Counted from the first letter of the stretch, positions 22,129 through 30,893 are shown. The stretch: 64,000 nucleotides of DNA from Gonocerus acuteangulatus (GCA_946811695.1 OX328125.1:109707837-109771836); one strand, 5' to 3'. The notes: generated by a model from the letters alone, not told the origin. Numbers and translations are program-made.

Positions 22129-22349
22129 AGGCCCGGTGGCCGTGAGAGTTAAGGCGTGAGCACTTAACAACACTCCGTGCCAAAGGGTCGTGGGTTCGAT
22201 TCCCACTAGAGGTGGTGGCTTTTCTTTAGAAAAGAGAAAAGGCATCAGCCCTATCCTGGCTAGAAAAGGGTCGTAACCTGTAGATAACCCGTCCTAAAAT
22301 TCATAGTTAATAATAAATGGACGTTAAAATTTAAATAAATAAATTATGA
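22129..22349 (+). mobile_element. tRNA-derived SINE copy, full length
   Basis: GGAGGCCCGGTGGCCGTGAG start, A-box-like GTGGCCGTGAGAGTTAAGGC, B box GGGTCGTGGGTTCGATTCCC, and GTTAATAATAAATGGACG tail ending in AAATAAATAAA. One of the best-preserved copies. Confidence 0.85.
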
Positions 22350-23480
22350 ACTATATTGCTCACGCGTCCTATGTTATTGTTACAGACCGACACGACGATT
22401 CTTGGATCGCTGGCCGCCGCGATAAAAATCGCGTTCTAAGCCTGAAAAACATTTTTGCAATGTCTCACTGAATCTATGTATGTTATTCCGGCCTAACACA
22501 CATACATCCTGTAAAAGAGACCTTTCTATTAAATGTCTGACCAGCTGCAACATCGTCATTATCAGAGCGCGTTTCCATAATTCTGAAGTTACAGCTTTTG
22601 ATGATGGGTGCTGATGTCTGTGGTTGGTTTGCTGGTCGCTGGTTAAGGGGTAACATAGTCCCATCAAAATCAAAGACATTTTCTTGAATTTATAAATCTT
22701 AACTCCCCGTAAAAATTTGCAAAGTCTCATAAGTTTAAATCAAAAACATTCTTGAACAGAATATTAAAATTTAATATTTTTTAAATAAAAAGCAAAAAAA
22801 AAAAAATTTATACAAAAAATGAACAAGAAAATATCGGGTAAATGTACCATTAGTAGACACAGTTAAGGAAATTTCTGCAGTTTTTTCTTGTTTAATTTTA
22901 ATAGTCAGGAGGTTTATTATAGCTCCAAAGCACGCAAAAATGTTTTCCCTTTATAAACATAAGCATAAAAATGTTGATTATACCGTTTTTCTATTTTTAG
23001 TTTTAATTTCCCTCAACATAGAATTTAGAAATAGAAAAAAAATTGCATTTGTGAATCTTTCACATTACATAGTGGAGGTTATCATCTCTTAATACAAAAA
23101 TATACAAAAAATTATCATGTCTTTGTAAAAATACAAAAAAATATATATATAACCTTATCATAAATAAAAGTATCAAAAAGTAATTATCAGTTAATAAATA
23201 ACAATCCTCTAATCCAAAACTAACAAAGATTTTTAAACTAAATGTTTTTAATTATTACTTTGCTACTTCATTTACTATTACATTACATGGATGCTTATAA
23301 AATAATTTTTCATTCGCCTCAATTTATTTATTTAGTTTTATTATTTTTAATTGGTGTATAGCACTTAATTTCTGTAATATATATTTATTTATTTAGTTTT
23401 ATTCATTCATAAAGTTCACATAATTCCTAAGTTAGCTATTTATACCAATAACTCAATCATTTATAACATAATCTCTTATT
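22350..23480. other. Intergenic DNA; one unconvincing ORF
   Basis: A 116-residue minus-strand ORF (22380-22730) has a more balanced composition than its surroundings but no motif I recognise and no splice evidence. The rest is AT-rich. Confidence 0.35.
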
Positions 23481-23484
23481 TTTA

Positions 23485-23943
23485 ATGAGTTGATAAAGTT
23501 AAGTCGCCACCCAGATAAATATCTAAATCTGAGTATTTTTCTATTATTTTAGATAGATATTCTAATAATTCAGCAACATAGTCCAACTGTAGATTAGATC
23601 TTTGATAGTAACATCCAACTATAATTGATCGAGACCTATTTGATACTTTAGAAATAAGCTAGAACCTAGAATCATCTATTAGTTTATAATTATATGATGA
23701 ATCTATAAACATTGGCAGAGCTCCACTTGCCCTGTCTCGAGTCTTATCTTCAACAGCATTCCTAGATACTATCTTATACCCTTGCAAAATATAAACATCT
23801 TTTGGAGGCTCCACGAGCCACGTTTCTATTGTGCATATTATGTTTGATTGCCTTATTTCATTTAGTGAAGTTTGGACTAGATTTAGAACATTTCCAAAGC
23901 CCTGACAATTCCAGAATATAACGCCAGAGCTTCTTGATTGCTA
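23485..23943 (-). pseudogene. LINE endonuclease (EEP/APE-like) domain fragment
   Basis: The minus strand reads IFWNCQGFGNVLNLVQTSLN, then a TIETWL block (usually TETWL), later GCYYQRS and YLGGDLTLST, where the canonical endonuclease has GGDFN. These are the ordered landmarks of the exonuclease-endonuclease-phosphatase nuclease that nicks target DNA in non-LTR retrotransposons. At least one stop interrupts it. It follows the ORF1 fragments on the same strand, so ORF1-EN order is kept. The reverse transcriptase is missing. Confidence 0.6.
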
Positions 23944-24357
23944 TGTGATGTTCGGGGTTTCTGAATCATTTGAACCAGTATTTTCCTCTGAAAATTCCCG
24001 CTCTTTAATATTTCCCTTTTCTATCTTTTTTACTTTTATAATGTTTTTTGTTTGTGATTTATTTATTTTTGATTTATTTATTTTCGTCTTTCTTCCATCA
24101 CTCGCTTTTCTAGATAAAGCATTATCTTTGCTACTGCGTACATTGGACACACAAGGCGTAACTATATTCTGTAAGACACCTGATAGAGCTTCTGAAGTAG
24201 TATATACTTTATTATCTATGAACAATTTGTCGTATATAAGTTTAGCCGGCATATTTAGGGATCTAGCTTTTTTTAAATAAGGAACGAGAATTTTCCGACT
24301 ATTTCTGGTTTCTCTTGTAAAATCAGGTGATATAATTATTCTTGTTTTGGCAAGCAT
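23941..24357 (-). pseudogene. LINE ORF1 C-terminal fragment
   Basis: Reads MLAKTRIIISPDFTRETRNS, then RKILVPYLKKARSLN and KLIYDKLFIDNKVYT, the pattern of the ORF1 C-terminal domain in insect non-LTR elements (basic DFT.E.R..R..L.P.LK.AR followed by Y.KL.I...Y). It ends in a basic KSKINKSQ region. Flanked by the EN fragment downstream and coiled coil upstream. Confidence 0.55.
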
Positions 24358-24517
24358 TTTAATCGATTGGAGTATTTTCCTTTTTAGACTAGCAGTTGTT
24401 AATCTTAATAGAATCGGTCGATTTTTTAAACTATCTTTTTTCCCTATTGGCTTTATAAAATCTATTTCAGAATCATTTATTTTAATTTTTCAGCAAAAAC
24501 CTTTGTAATATAATTCT

Positions 24518-24785
24518 TTAAAGAGTCAAAATTTTCTCCAGGATGTTGTAAATAATGAGATTTTTCTCCCGTTTGTATAATTCAAGTTTAAGCTCCCAGT
24601 TTTTTAAGTTATTTTCCAACATTTTGTATTTTTCCTCCAAGGTATTGATTTTTGTAAGAATGTTCGAGAACTCCTTGTTCATTAAGGTGGTTTGCTCTTT
24701 AATTTGTTCAACATTAGAAGAAGCGTTATTCAACTCTGATTTAATTATAACTAATTGATTACTAGTTTCCTGTGTATTACAAGAA
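24518..24785 (-). pseudogene. LINE ORF1 coiled-coil N-terminal fragment
   Basis: The open frame begins upstream of the ATG (QETSNQLVIIKSELNNASS) and continues through MNKEFSNILTKINTLEEKYK and ENNLKNWELKLEL, a heptad coiled coil as in L1-type ORF1 trimers. Frameshifts separate it from 23941-24357. Confidence 0.55.
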
Positions 24786-24893
24786 TATAGGATGTGCTAA
24801 AGTTAACGATAATTTTGAAGATGATCCCACAATCTTAAAGAGTTTCATTTTCTATTTATTAAAAAGAAAAAAATATATTTTCTTTTAGTATAA

Positions 24894-25565
24894 ATGAGTA
24901 ACAAATATAAAATTAAGATTTATCATAAAGATTTATCAAAAAATGAGAATATGTTCCCATATCCTTTGAGATGTATTATCGTCGGTTCTAGTGGTTCTGG
25001 GAAGACAACATTACTAGAAAATTTCATTTATAATAAAAACTGGATAAAATATGATTATTTGTATGTATGTAGTAAATCTTTAGAACAAGAAGTGTATCAA
25101 ACAATGCAAGAATTATTCTCTAACGTTTCAGATGAACTCGATGAAGAAATTGCATTCTTTTATAGCGAAATCGAAGAAATACCTAATGTTGATGAATGTA
25201 AAGAAAATAGTTTAATTATTTTCGATGATTGTGTTTTAGAAAATCAAGATAAAATTAAGGAATATTTTGTGAGAGGTCGACATAAAAACATTTCATGTTT
25301 CTATCTAAATCAATGTTATTCTAGATTAGATAGGCAATTTATAAGGAATAATGTAAATTTTTTATGTGTTTTTAAACAATCAGATCATTACATGGATTTA
25401 TTATTTAAAGATTTTACTGGAACTGATTTTGAGACAAAACAAAAATTTAAAGAATTTTGTAATGATTGTTGGAATCATGATTTCGGATTTATATCTATAA
25501 ACTTAAATAAAAAGAAGAGTAATGGTAAGTATATGTTTAAATTTGAGAAGACTTTAGAACATTAA
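24894..25565 (+). CDS. A32/FtsK-HerA-type DNA packaging ATPase, 223 residues
   Basis: In Mavericks, adenovirus-like and nucleocytoplasmic large DNA viruses this ATPase drives genome packaging into the capsid. Here the Walker A motif GSSGSGKTTLL is at residues 31-41, Walker B LIIFDDC at 107-113, and the RGRHKNISCFYLNQ segment (about 127-140) holds the conserved Arg-His and the sensor Gln. The length is close to the usual 200-270. The frame is intact. The start is preceded by TTTTAGTATAAATG. It lies 46 bases upstream of the PLA2-domain gene on the same strand. Confidence 0.85.
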   Translation: MSNKYKIKIYHKDLSKNENMFPYPLRCIIVGSSGSGKTTLLENFIYNKNWIKYDYLYVCSKSLEQEVYQTMQELFSNVSDELDEEIAFFYSEIEEIPNVDECKENSLIIFDDCVLENQDKIKEYFVRGRHKNISCFYLNQCYSRLDRQFIRNNVNFLCVFKQSDHYMDLLFKDFTGTDFETKQKFKEFCNDCWNHDFGFISINLNKKKSNGKYMFKFEKTLEH

Positions 25566-25611
25566 TCATTTAGACCACTTTAACTCACTTTAACTTTTTT
25601 GAGCTTTATAA

Positions 25612-26074
25612 ATGGAGAGTAATACATCATTTGAAAAAGCGAAAGAAATTAAAAAAATAGAAAATGATTTAATTAAAAAATTTAAAAATGCACGACAGCA
25701 AAGAATAATCGAAGAAAATTCTAAAACTAAAGAATATGCTCCAATAACTGGAGCTATCGAAAAGCTTAATGAAACCATGACTCATGTAGATCAGGGAATA
25801 CAACATTTATTAGAACAAAATAAAACTTTAATTACAGATGTTATTCCATTTACTAAAAGTATCGCAGAAATGGAAATCCCACCGTCTTCTGAGTCATCGT
25901 TTGATGAGGATATGTATACTCCAGCGGGGAAAAGCACACCATTTCCAAAGAAAGTAAAATTTGTTCCAATGGAAAAAGTTATAGAAGATTCATCAGAGAC
26001 AGAATTAAGTGAAGATAGTTTAAATGAATCAAAAAGTTCTAGAAAATCAGATTCTTCATCATCTAGTAATATTA
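25612..26074 (+). pseudogene. PLA2-domain virion-type protein, N-terminal part (cut by insertion)
   Basis: First about 154 codons of a gene that continues at 26910. It has a basic coiled-coil N-terminus (MESNTSFEKAKEIKKIENDL), a second helix around ITGAIEKLNETMTHVDQG, then a Ser/Glu-rich linker. The annotatable ORF runs to 26199 only by reading into the inserted GT-rich DNA; the residues after 26074 (VYVCIRARVYTHVRV) are not viral. The start context GCTTTATAAATGG matches the other genes here. The 8-bp TAATATTA at 26067-26074 is repeated at 26902-26909. Confidence 0.7.
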
Positions 26075-26909
26075 TAGTTTATGTATGTATACGTGCACGG
26101 GTATATACACATGTGCGGGTGCGTATGTATGTACATATGTGGTTGTATGATTGTATGAACGTGGGCGTATGTGTATATACGTGTGCTAGTTTAATTTAGA
26201 ATTGGCATTATTATAAATTTTGTTATGTAGTATAGTTTTAGTATTAATATTGCTTACATTAGCATTATTTTTAGTACAAATAGTTGTATTAGTTATGTTT
26301 AGTTTTTATTAGTTACTTAGTTTGTATTAGTTAGTTAGTGTTTTACTAAAAAAAAAAAAAAAAAAAATGATATATAAAAAAATTACAAAAGAGGAAAAAA
26401 AATATATATACATAAAAAAATATATATGTATTAAAAAATATAACAAATAAAATTATACATAAAGGAAAAAACAAACAAAAAAAATAATAAATAAAAAATA
26501 AAAATAAATAAATAAATAAAAAATATGAAAAATAAATAAATAAAAAACTATACAAGAGGGGGAAAAATAAATATGTAAATATTAATATGGTTATGTAGAC
26601 TATTATTTGTTATGTAGTATATTATTTGTATTGATAGTGCTATAGTGTATATTAGTATTACTTTTAGTACAAATAGTTCCATTACCTAGTAAGTTAGTAG
26701 TAAGCAATGATATTAGTTGAAAAAGAAAATTGAATACAAGTTATAAAAAAAAAAAAAAACAGTTCATTGTCATGCACTGTCCTAAACACAAATTACTAAC
26801 CCTTTCACGACATATACACGACTCTCTAACATTACACTTCAGGGCAGTGAGGACCTAGATGTTTTCTGCCCTTAAACACCCAATCCATCCATCCATCCAT
26901 CTAATATTA
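26075..26909. mobile_element. 835-bp insertion with 8-bp target-site duplication
   Basis: TAATATTA flanks the insert (26067-26074 and 26902-26909). 835 bp leaves a remainder of 1 after division by 3, exactly the frame difference between the two gene parts. The interior is GT/GTAT microsatellite-like at the left (26080-26190), AT-rich in the middle, and carries a GGGCAGTGAGGACCTAGATG stretch before a (CCAT)n end. A simple-repeat tail suggests retroposition; the 8-bp duplication would also fit a DNA transposon. No inverted ends were seen. Confidence 0.65.
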
Positions 26910-27841
26910 GTCCAATTATAGGTCCTATTGGAGCAACATATTTACCAAAACTAACTGATAGACATTATGGAATTACTTACGATGAAAAGCAATCATTTTT
27001 TAAAATCGGAAGGAATAAAGTTGACATAGATTGAAATGATTTAATTATTGCTGGGAAAAAATATATTGGAACAAAAGGATTGTGGGTTTTATTAACACAA
27101 AATTATGAACACTTATTCAATAAAGAAGGTAAAGAATTATATTCGCCAGAAGAATTTAATACGTATAAAGAAATTCTAATTAATAGTAGGGCTTTATATG
27201 AAAAAAAAACAAACTCATCAACAAAGAGACCAAAAGTTCCACAATCAAAAAAATATAAATATTTATTAAAACCGGTATATGAAGAAATGAAATCTTCTGT
27301 TTCAGGAAAAGGGATTGTTAATTATAATCAACATTCTGTTACATATATAAATAATTTAAATGAATTAATTTCAAGATTGAATTTAATATTATCATCTGAA
27401 TTAGCAGGAGATAATAATTTCCATAATGAAAAGGTTGGAATAATTAGATTTTTGACAAATCTTTTAGAAAAAAATGTCGATGATAAAAAAGGAACTGAAT
27501 ATCTCATAAGAATCGTTAATGCTCTTCCACATAAGATAATTAAAGATGAAACTATCGGATCTGGATTATTTAACAAAATTTTAAATAATATACCAATGCC
27601 TGAAATGCATCTTCCAGGTGGCTATAATTATTGTGGACCTTTTACAAAATTAGATGAAAGATTGGCCAGAGGTGATCAACCGATTAATAAATTAGATGCA
27701 TCTTGTCAAGATCACGATATACATTATAGAGATCATGAAGGAGTTTCAGACAGACATATCACAGATAAAATTTTAGAAAACAAAGCATGGGAAAGAGTAA
27801 TCTCAGTTAATAAATACAGAAATAATCATGACTTCTTATAA
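26910..27841 (+). pseudogene. PLA2-domain virion-type protein, C-terminal part
   Basis: The frame is open across the junction except for a TGA at 27032-27034, where relatives have Gly in a D-G-N/D-D-like context. The first part (SPIIGPIGATYLPKLTDRHY ... GTKGLWVLL) resembles the conserved domain of unknown function seen in arthropod Maverick proteins. The C-terminus is a parvovirus-VP1-like phospholipase A2: YNYCGPFTKLD as calcium-binding loop and CQDHDIHYRDH with the catalytic His-Asp and supporting Tyr (about 27629-27740). In parvoviruses this enzyme breaches endosomal membranes; the role here is inferred. Counting both parts and leaving out the insert, the gene is 465 codons including the stop. 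Confidence 0.75.
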
Positions 27842-28064
27842 GCCATATAAAATTTCTCTTACAGATAATCAAAAATCTAAAATCGCTAATTCTTTAAAAA
27901 AGAAAACGGATGCAACAATTCAAACAACAAAAGGTACATATAAAATTTTACTAACTCAAAGACAAATTAGTAATATTGAGAAAAACTCAAAAGATGGAAA
28001 GAATGTAAGTATCACTTTGACTTACAAACAGTTGAACTATAAAGATGAAACCAATAGAAGTTAA
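27828..28064 (+). CDS. Small basic protein, 78 residues, overlapping the PLA2 gene end
   Basis: The ATG at 27828 overlaps the last codons of the PLA2 gene (14-base overlap), suggesting co-expression. It has two similar segments, KISLTDNQKSKIANSLKKKT and KILLTQRQISNIEKNSKDGK, each an L/S-x-x-Q helix with basic residues. Proteins of this pattern follow the PLA2/DUF gene in related elements, as I recall; function unknown. The last residues (about NYKDETNRS) overlap the integrase remnant in another frame, so the true C-terminus may have been replaced by a deletion joint. Confidence 0.55.
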   Translation: MTSYKPYKISLTDNQKSKIANSLKKKTDATIQTTKGTYKILLTQRQISNIEKNSKDGKNVSITLTYKQLNYKDETNRS

Positions 28065-28482
28065 TAAGAAGAACAAAGAAAAAATATTAATGAATATTTA
28101 TAGCGTCAGCAGAGCAGACTTAGTCTGTGACAATGATAAGAATGTGAAAAATGAAAAACCGAAATTTAAATTAAATGATTATGTAAGGATAAGTAAATAT
28201 AAAGGAATATTTGAAAAAGGATATACACCTAACTGCTCTACTGAAGTTATCAAAATAAATAAAATAATAAATTCCATTCCTATTAATTATAAAATAAAAG
28301 ATTTAAATGAAGAAGAAATTGAAGGCAGATTTTATAAAGAAGAATTAATGAAAACAAAATATCCACGTGATTATTTAGTTGAAAAAGTTTTAAAGAAAAA
28401 AGGAGATAAGGTATATGTTAAATGGATAGGATTTGATAGTTCACATAATAGTTGGATAAATAAAAAAAATGTTGGAAATTAA
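28045..28482 (+). pseudogene. Retroviral-type integrase, C-terminal remnant with chromodomain
   Basis: Mavericks carry an rve-family DDE integrase with a C-terminal chromodomain. This 145-residue frame begins at the very end of the catalytic domain (MKPIEVNKKNKEKI, normally just after the last helix), continues with the SH3-like region (FKLNDYVRISKYKGIFEKGY, YTPNCSTEVIKI), and ends in a chromodomain (YLVEKVLKKKGDKVYVKWIG, then FDSSHNSWI with the aromatic cage Trp). The zinc-binding HHCC and the D, D-35-E catalytic residues are missing: only 14 bases separate the neighbouring gene's overlap from it. The ATG is internal and shared by chance. Confidence 0.75.
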
Positions 28483-28495
28483 GAATATAAACCAG

Positions 28496-28530
28496 ATGAA
28501 CTTTTTTAAATCCTACAAACATTTCAAAAG
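28496..28530 (-). promoter_or_regulatory. Stray copy of the shared upstream motif
   Basis: On the minus strand: ATGTTTGTAGGATTTAAAAA followed by AGTTCATC, close to the GCAGGATTTTAAAGA-TTCA block found before several genes here. It is not followed by a start codon in position, and may be left over from a deleted gene. Confidence 0.35.
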
Positions 28531-28531
28531 A

Positions 28532-28807
28532 TTAAATTTGTATAATATTATTATAAAATTTTTCACTTCTAGAAAGTAAATTGCATTTATTAAAACATAT
28601 AAAAAACATTTCTCTTATTAATATAAAAATTTGAATAACGATTCCCAATAAATTTAGAAAATATAACAACATTAATGTATATCTATAATAATTGGATAAT
28701 GTTACCGAACACAATGTATCTTTTGTTTCAAAAGAACCAGACGAACCGAATATATAATATTTACATTTTACAACTTGTGGAAATATTAATGGTTTGTGAT
28801 TAAACAT
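28532..28807 (-). pseudogene. Innexin homologue, C-terminal half (extracellular loop 2 and TM4)
   Basis: Innexins form invertebrate gap junctions and hemichannels: four membrane helices and two extracellular loops with two Cys each. This piece has FPQVVKCKYYIFGSSGSFET then KDTLCSV. The two Cys are 17 residues apart, as in innexin loop 2, and the KC..H/Y.(Y/F)G.SG(S/T) and LC.(V/L).L patterns fit. A hydrophobic helix follows (YTLMLLYFLNLLGIVIQIFI), as in TM4, with a short cytoplasmic tail. The other half lies 112 bp upstream on the same strand (28920-29417). The ATG at 28805-28807 is probably internal. Confidence 0.7.
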
Positions 28808-28818
28808 AATTTTTTCTG

Positions 28819-28875
28819 AATTGAATAACTCATCATAAATTTTATTGTCAATAATTTATGATGAGTTATTCAATT
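28819..28875. repeat. Hairpin between the two innexin halves
   Basis: AATTGAATAACTCATCATAA and its inverted copy enclose a loop of about 12 bases. It sits where the cytoplasmic loop and TM3 of the innexin should be encoded. It could be a tiny inverted-repeat element, or a stem-loop left by deletion. Confidence 0.6.
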
Positions 28876-28919
28876 AACTTTAAATAATATATTTAAAAAA
28901 TAAAAAACTCCTATAAAAA

Positions 28920-29417
28920 TTAATAAGAAAATACTGTCAAAATCATATAACTAATATAATATTTTTTATGATTTATTATTGGTAAGTCATTTTTTAAATC
29001 GATATGAGATAAACTTATATTATTAAATCTTTTCCAAAAAAAATCTGGTAATAATAAAAATAATCCTATAAAAAAATATATTACATGCATCCATGGATAA
29101 TATCTTATATATTTCAAATCATTTTTATTTTCATTCATAATACCTTTATCAGGTACTCGTAAAATATCTTTGTTTGATTTAGCAGTAAAATTATTTAATA
29201 CTATAAAAATTTCCCCAGATTCACATAAACTATTTGAAAATGGACTTAACTGATTTGAAATACATTCTAAACTTTGCTTTCTTAAAATAAATGGAAATCC
29301 TGATACAATAATAAATGTCAATCCTATTATATTAATGTATCCAAAATAATTTCCTTTTAAACTTTTTTCAAAATTTTTGTTAAAATGTTTGTAATGCTTA
29401 TCAAAAATTGATTGCAT
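28920..29417 (-). pseudogene. Innexin homologue, N-terminal half (TM1, loop 1, TM2)
   Basis: 165 residues from ATG at 29415-29417. A short cytoplasmic N-terminus, then TM1 (YINIIGLTFIIVSGFPFIL), loop 1 with ECI...LCES (12 residues between Cys, 13 in typical insect innexins), VP-x-x-GI before the second helix, and the family signature region YYPWMHVIYFFIGLFLLLPD ending FFWK. Innexins have YYQWV...PRxLWK at this point. A full innexin is about 360-400 residues; this one breaks after TM2. It runs opposite to the ATPase, PLA2 and polymerase genes and starts TTAATAAATGC, the same start context as the viral genes. Viral innexins are known from polydnaviruses of parasitoid wasps; one inside a Maverick is unexpected to me. 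Confidence 0.75.
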
Positions 29418-29429
29418 TTATTAAGAAAG

Positions 29430-29511
29430 AATTTTGATCAAATTGATAAACAGAGATTTAAAATAAAAATAATTAAATTTGAAAAGATATTTAAAAAAGA
29501 TTTTAACTAAT
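29430..29511 (+). pseudogene. Fragment paralogous to the small protein at 30457-30618
   Basis: One frame reads DQIDKQRFKIKIIKFEKIFK, nearly the same as LIDNQRFKMRIIEFEKIFKK in the 53-residue protein. The N-terminal part is gone; it ends TAATAA before ATGG. It looks like the tail end of a duplicated gene. Confidence 0.5.
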
Positions 29512-29535
29512 AAATGGAAAATCTAATAATCTAAT

Positions 29536-30135
29536 TTAACTTCTTGAATCTGAAACATGTTCAAGTAAATCATCTTCTGTACATTCTTTATTTGTTATTC
29601 TAAAATAATTTCCATGAAATTTTAATAATTCTGTAAATTGTGTGTTAAATCTTTCTTTCATTCTATTATAAAAGTTAATACTGTTAGGATCGATAAATAT
29701 TCTCAGTTCATAAAAATTTGGATGTTTTAATTTTATTTTATTTCGAACTTTATCTATATTTCGTACTTGACATCTAGAAACATAATAAGTATATTCACAT
29801 TCGTCATCATGTAACTTGAATAATATAAAACAATTTTGATAATCTTTATTTTCAGTTTCATATACAATATAGGGCTTTATTTGTTCTCGTGAATTTTTAT
29901 AAATTAAAATTTCTTTATCTTTCTCATTTATAATTTTATCTTTACTGCATAATTCTTCTTTCAATTTATATTCTCCTGTTTTTCTTATTGTTTTAATAAC
30001 ATTATAAACCCAATCTTGAAATGTTTCAGCTAAAGGCATTTTTGATTTCATAATTAAAGAATATAAACCTAATCCATTAATAAAAATAGTTGATTTCTCG
30101 TTACCTTTCAAAGGTAGCGATTCGCTACCTTTCAA
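29536..30135 (-). pseudogene. BRO-family protein, C-terminal part
   Basis: About 199 codons continuing the BRO-N fragment at 30140-30325 in another frame. It starts with the end of a BRO-N domain (GNEKSTIFINGLGLYSLIMK, then SKMPLAETFQDWVYNVI and IRKTGEY, which fit the 'E.GLY.L...S..P.A..F..WV...VLP.IRK.G.Y' pattern). A charged linker follows, then a C-terminal domain with YTYYVSRCQVRNIDKVRNKI and IDPNSINFYNRMKERF, which resembles the C-terminal domain of poxvirus/entomopoxvirus-type BRO relatives (DUF3627-like; from memory). BRO proteins bind DNA and act in baculovirus and large DNA virus infection. Confidence 0.65.
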
Positions 30136-30139
30136 TTCT

Positions 30140-30325
30140 TCAAAGGATTTTTTTATATTTTCCGTTTATAAACTTCTTGATTGTTTCTTTTGTATTTTTA
30201 TATTTTAATAATTCAGCGATATCTTTAGCCTTAAACCATGGATCGTTATTTTCATCTAGAATTATAAATATTTCTTTATTATCATAGTTAAGTTTGTTGT
30301 TGAGAATATTTAGCATGCTCTCCAT
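30140..30325 (-). pseudogene. BRO-family protein, N-terminal fragment
   Basis: From ATG at 30323-30325: IFIILDENNDPWFKAKDIAE then LLKYKNTKETI, the N-terminal strand-helix of the BRO-N DNA-binding domain (WF.A.DIA..L.Y.N...AI). The frame then shifts: offset to the next part is 190 bp, one more than a multiple of three. The joint lies in a short repeated sequence (ACCTTTCAA twice around 30102-30137), so a small local duplication probably broke the gene. Confidence 0.65.
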
Positions 30326-30366
30326 TTATTAGTACTGAAATCTTTAAAATCCTGCAAATGTTTCCC
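30323..30366 (-). promoter_or_regulatory. Shared upstream motif and TAATAAATG start (BRO gene)
   Basis: Read on the minus strand: AACATTTGCAGGATTTTAAA, then GATTTCAGTACTAATAAATG. The same block stands before the genes at 31551 and 32020. Confidence 0.65.
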
Positions 30367-30456
30367 CCATACCGAATCGGTATCCCGAACTTTTTAAACT
30401 TAATTTCTGATATATTTTGAAGAATTGGATATGAATAAAGATTTTTTAAATTATAA

Positions 30457-30618
30457 ATGAAGAAGTTAAGATTTAATGATCTTGTAACTATTTATGAAAT
30501 ACCTTATGAATGTAGAATTAATTTTAATTTAATTGATAATCAGAGGTTTAAAATGAGAATAATTGAGTTTGAAAAGATATTTAAAAAATATGTTAATAAA
30601 AATAATTCTAATAAATGA
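30457..30618 (+). CDS. Small protein, 53 residues, with a KLRF motif
   Basis: ATG at 30457 (context TTATAAATG) to TGA at 30616-30618, overlapping the next start at 30615. It begins MKKLRFNDLVTIYEIPYE and ends in a basic helix RIIEFEKIFKKYVNKNN. The K-[LV]-R-F-x-D-x-V-x-[IV]-Y/H pattern resembles RVxF protein-phosphatase-1 docking motifs; that reading is speculative. A second, truncated relative lies at 29430-29511. Confidence 0.5.
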   Translation: MKKLRFNDLVTIYEIPYECRINFNLIDNQRFKMRIIEFEKIFKKYVNKNNSNK

Positions 30619-30893
30619 TGGAAGAACTGAAAAGTAAGAACATTTCCGATTTGCGAAAAATCTGTAAAGAAAAAAACTATCAAGGTTATTCTAAACTGAG
30701 AAAGCAGGCATTAATCGATTTAATATTACAAAACATTAATGATAATTATAATGAAGAAAAATTAAGTAATAAAAATATTGGTGAATTAAGACGTTTAGGA
30801 AGTAAGTATAAAGTAAAAAATTATTACAATATGAAGAAATCTGTTTTAATTAACTTAATAGAAGAAAAAATGAAAGAATCTCAAGAAAAATAA
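30615..30893 (+). CDS. SAP/Rho-N-like repeat protein, 92 residues
   Basis: Two copies of a 35-residue helix-turn-helix-like motif: LKSKNISDLRKICKEKNYQG then YSKLRKQALIDLILQNI, and SNKNIGELRRLGSKYKVKNY then YNMKKSVLINLIEEKM. Such motifs (SAP, LEM, Rho-N family) usually bind DNA or RNA. The polymerase gene has two more copies at its N-terminus. It is followed by a broken repeat of its own second half (30957-31120), so the original gene may have been longer and run into the zinc-ribbon ORF at 31132. Confidence 0.6.
   Translation: MMEELKSKNISDLRKICKEKNYQGYSKLRKQALIDLILQNINDNYNEEKLSNKNIGELRRLGSKYKVKNYYNMKKSVLINLIEEKMKESQEK

Noticed and set aside
22129..22230. Functional tRNA gene (A- and B-box present)
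   Set aside because: Repeated many times with a non-tRNA body and tail and no complete cloverleaf; a tRNA-derived SINE.
22380..22730. Host exon encoding 116 residues with a signal-peptide-like start
   Set aside because: No splice sites, motif or homology-like pattern to support it; kept only as a note in the interval entry.
26346..26555. Phe/Tyr/Ile-rich minus-strand ORF as a membrane protein
   Set aside because: Antisense of an A-rich low-complexity stretch inside the 835-bp insertion.
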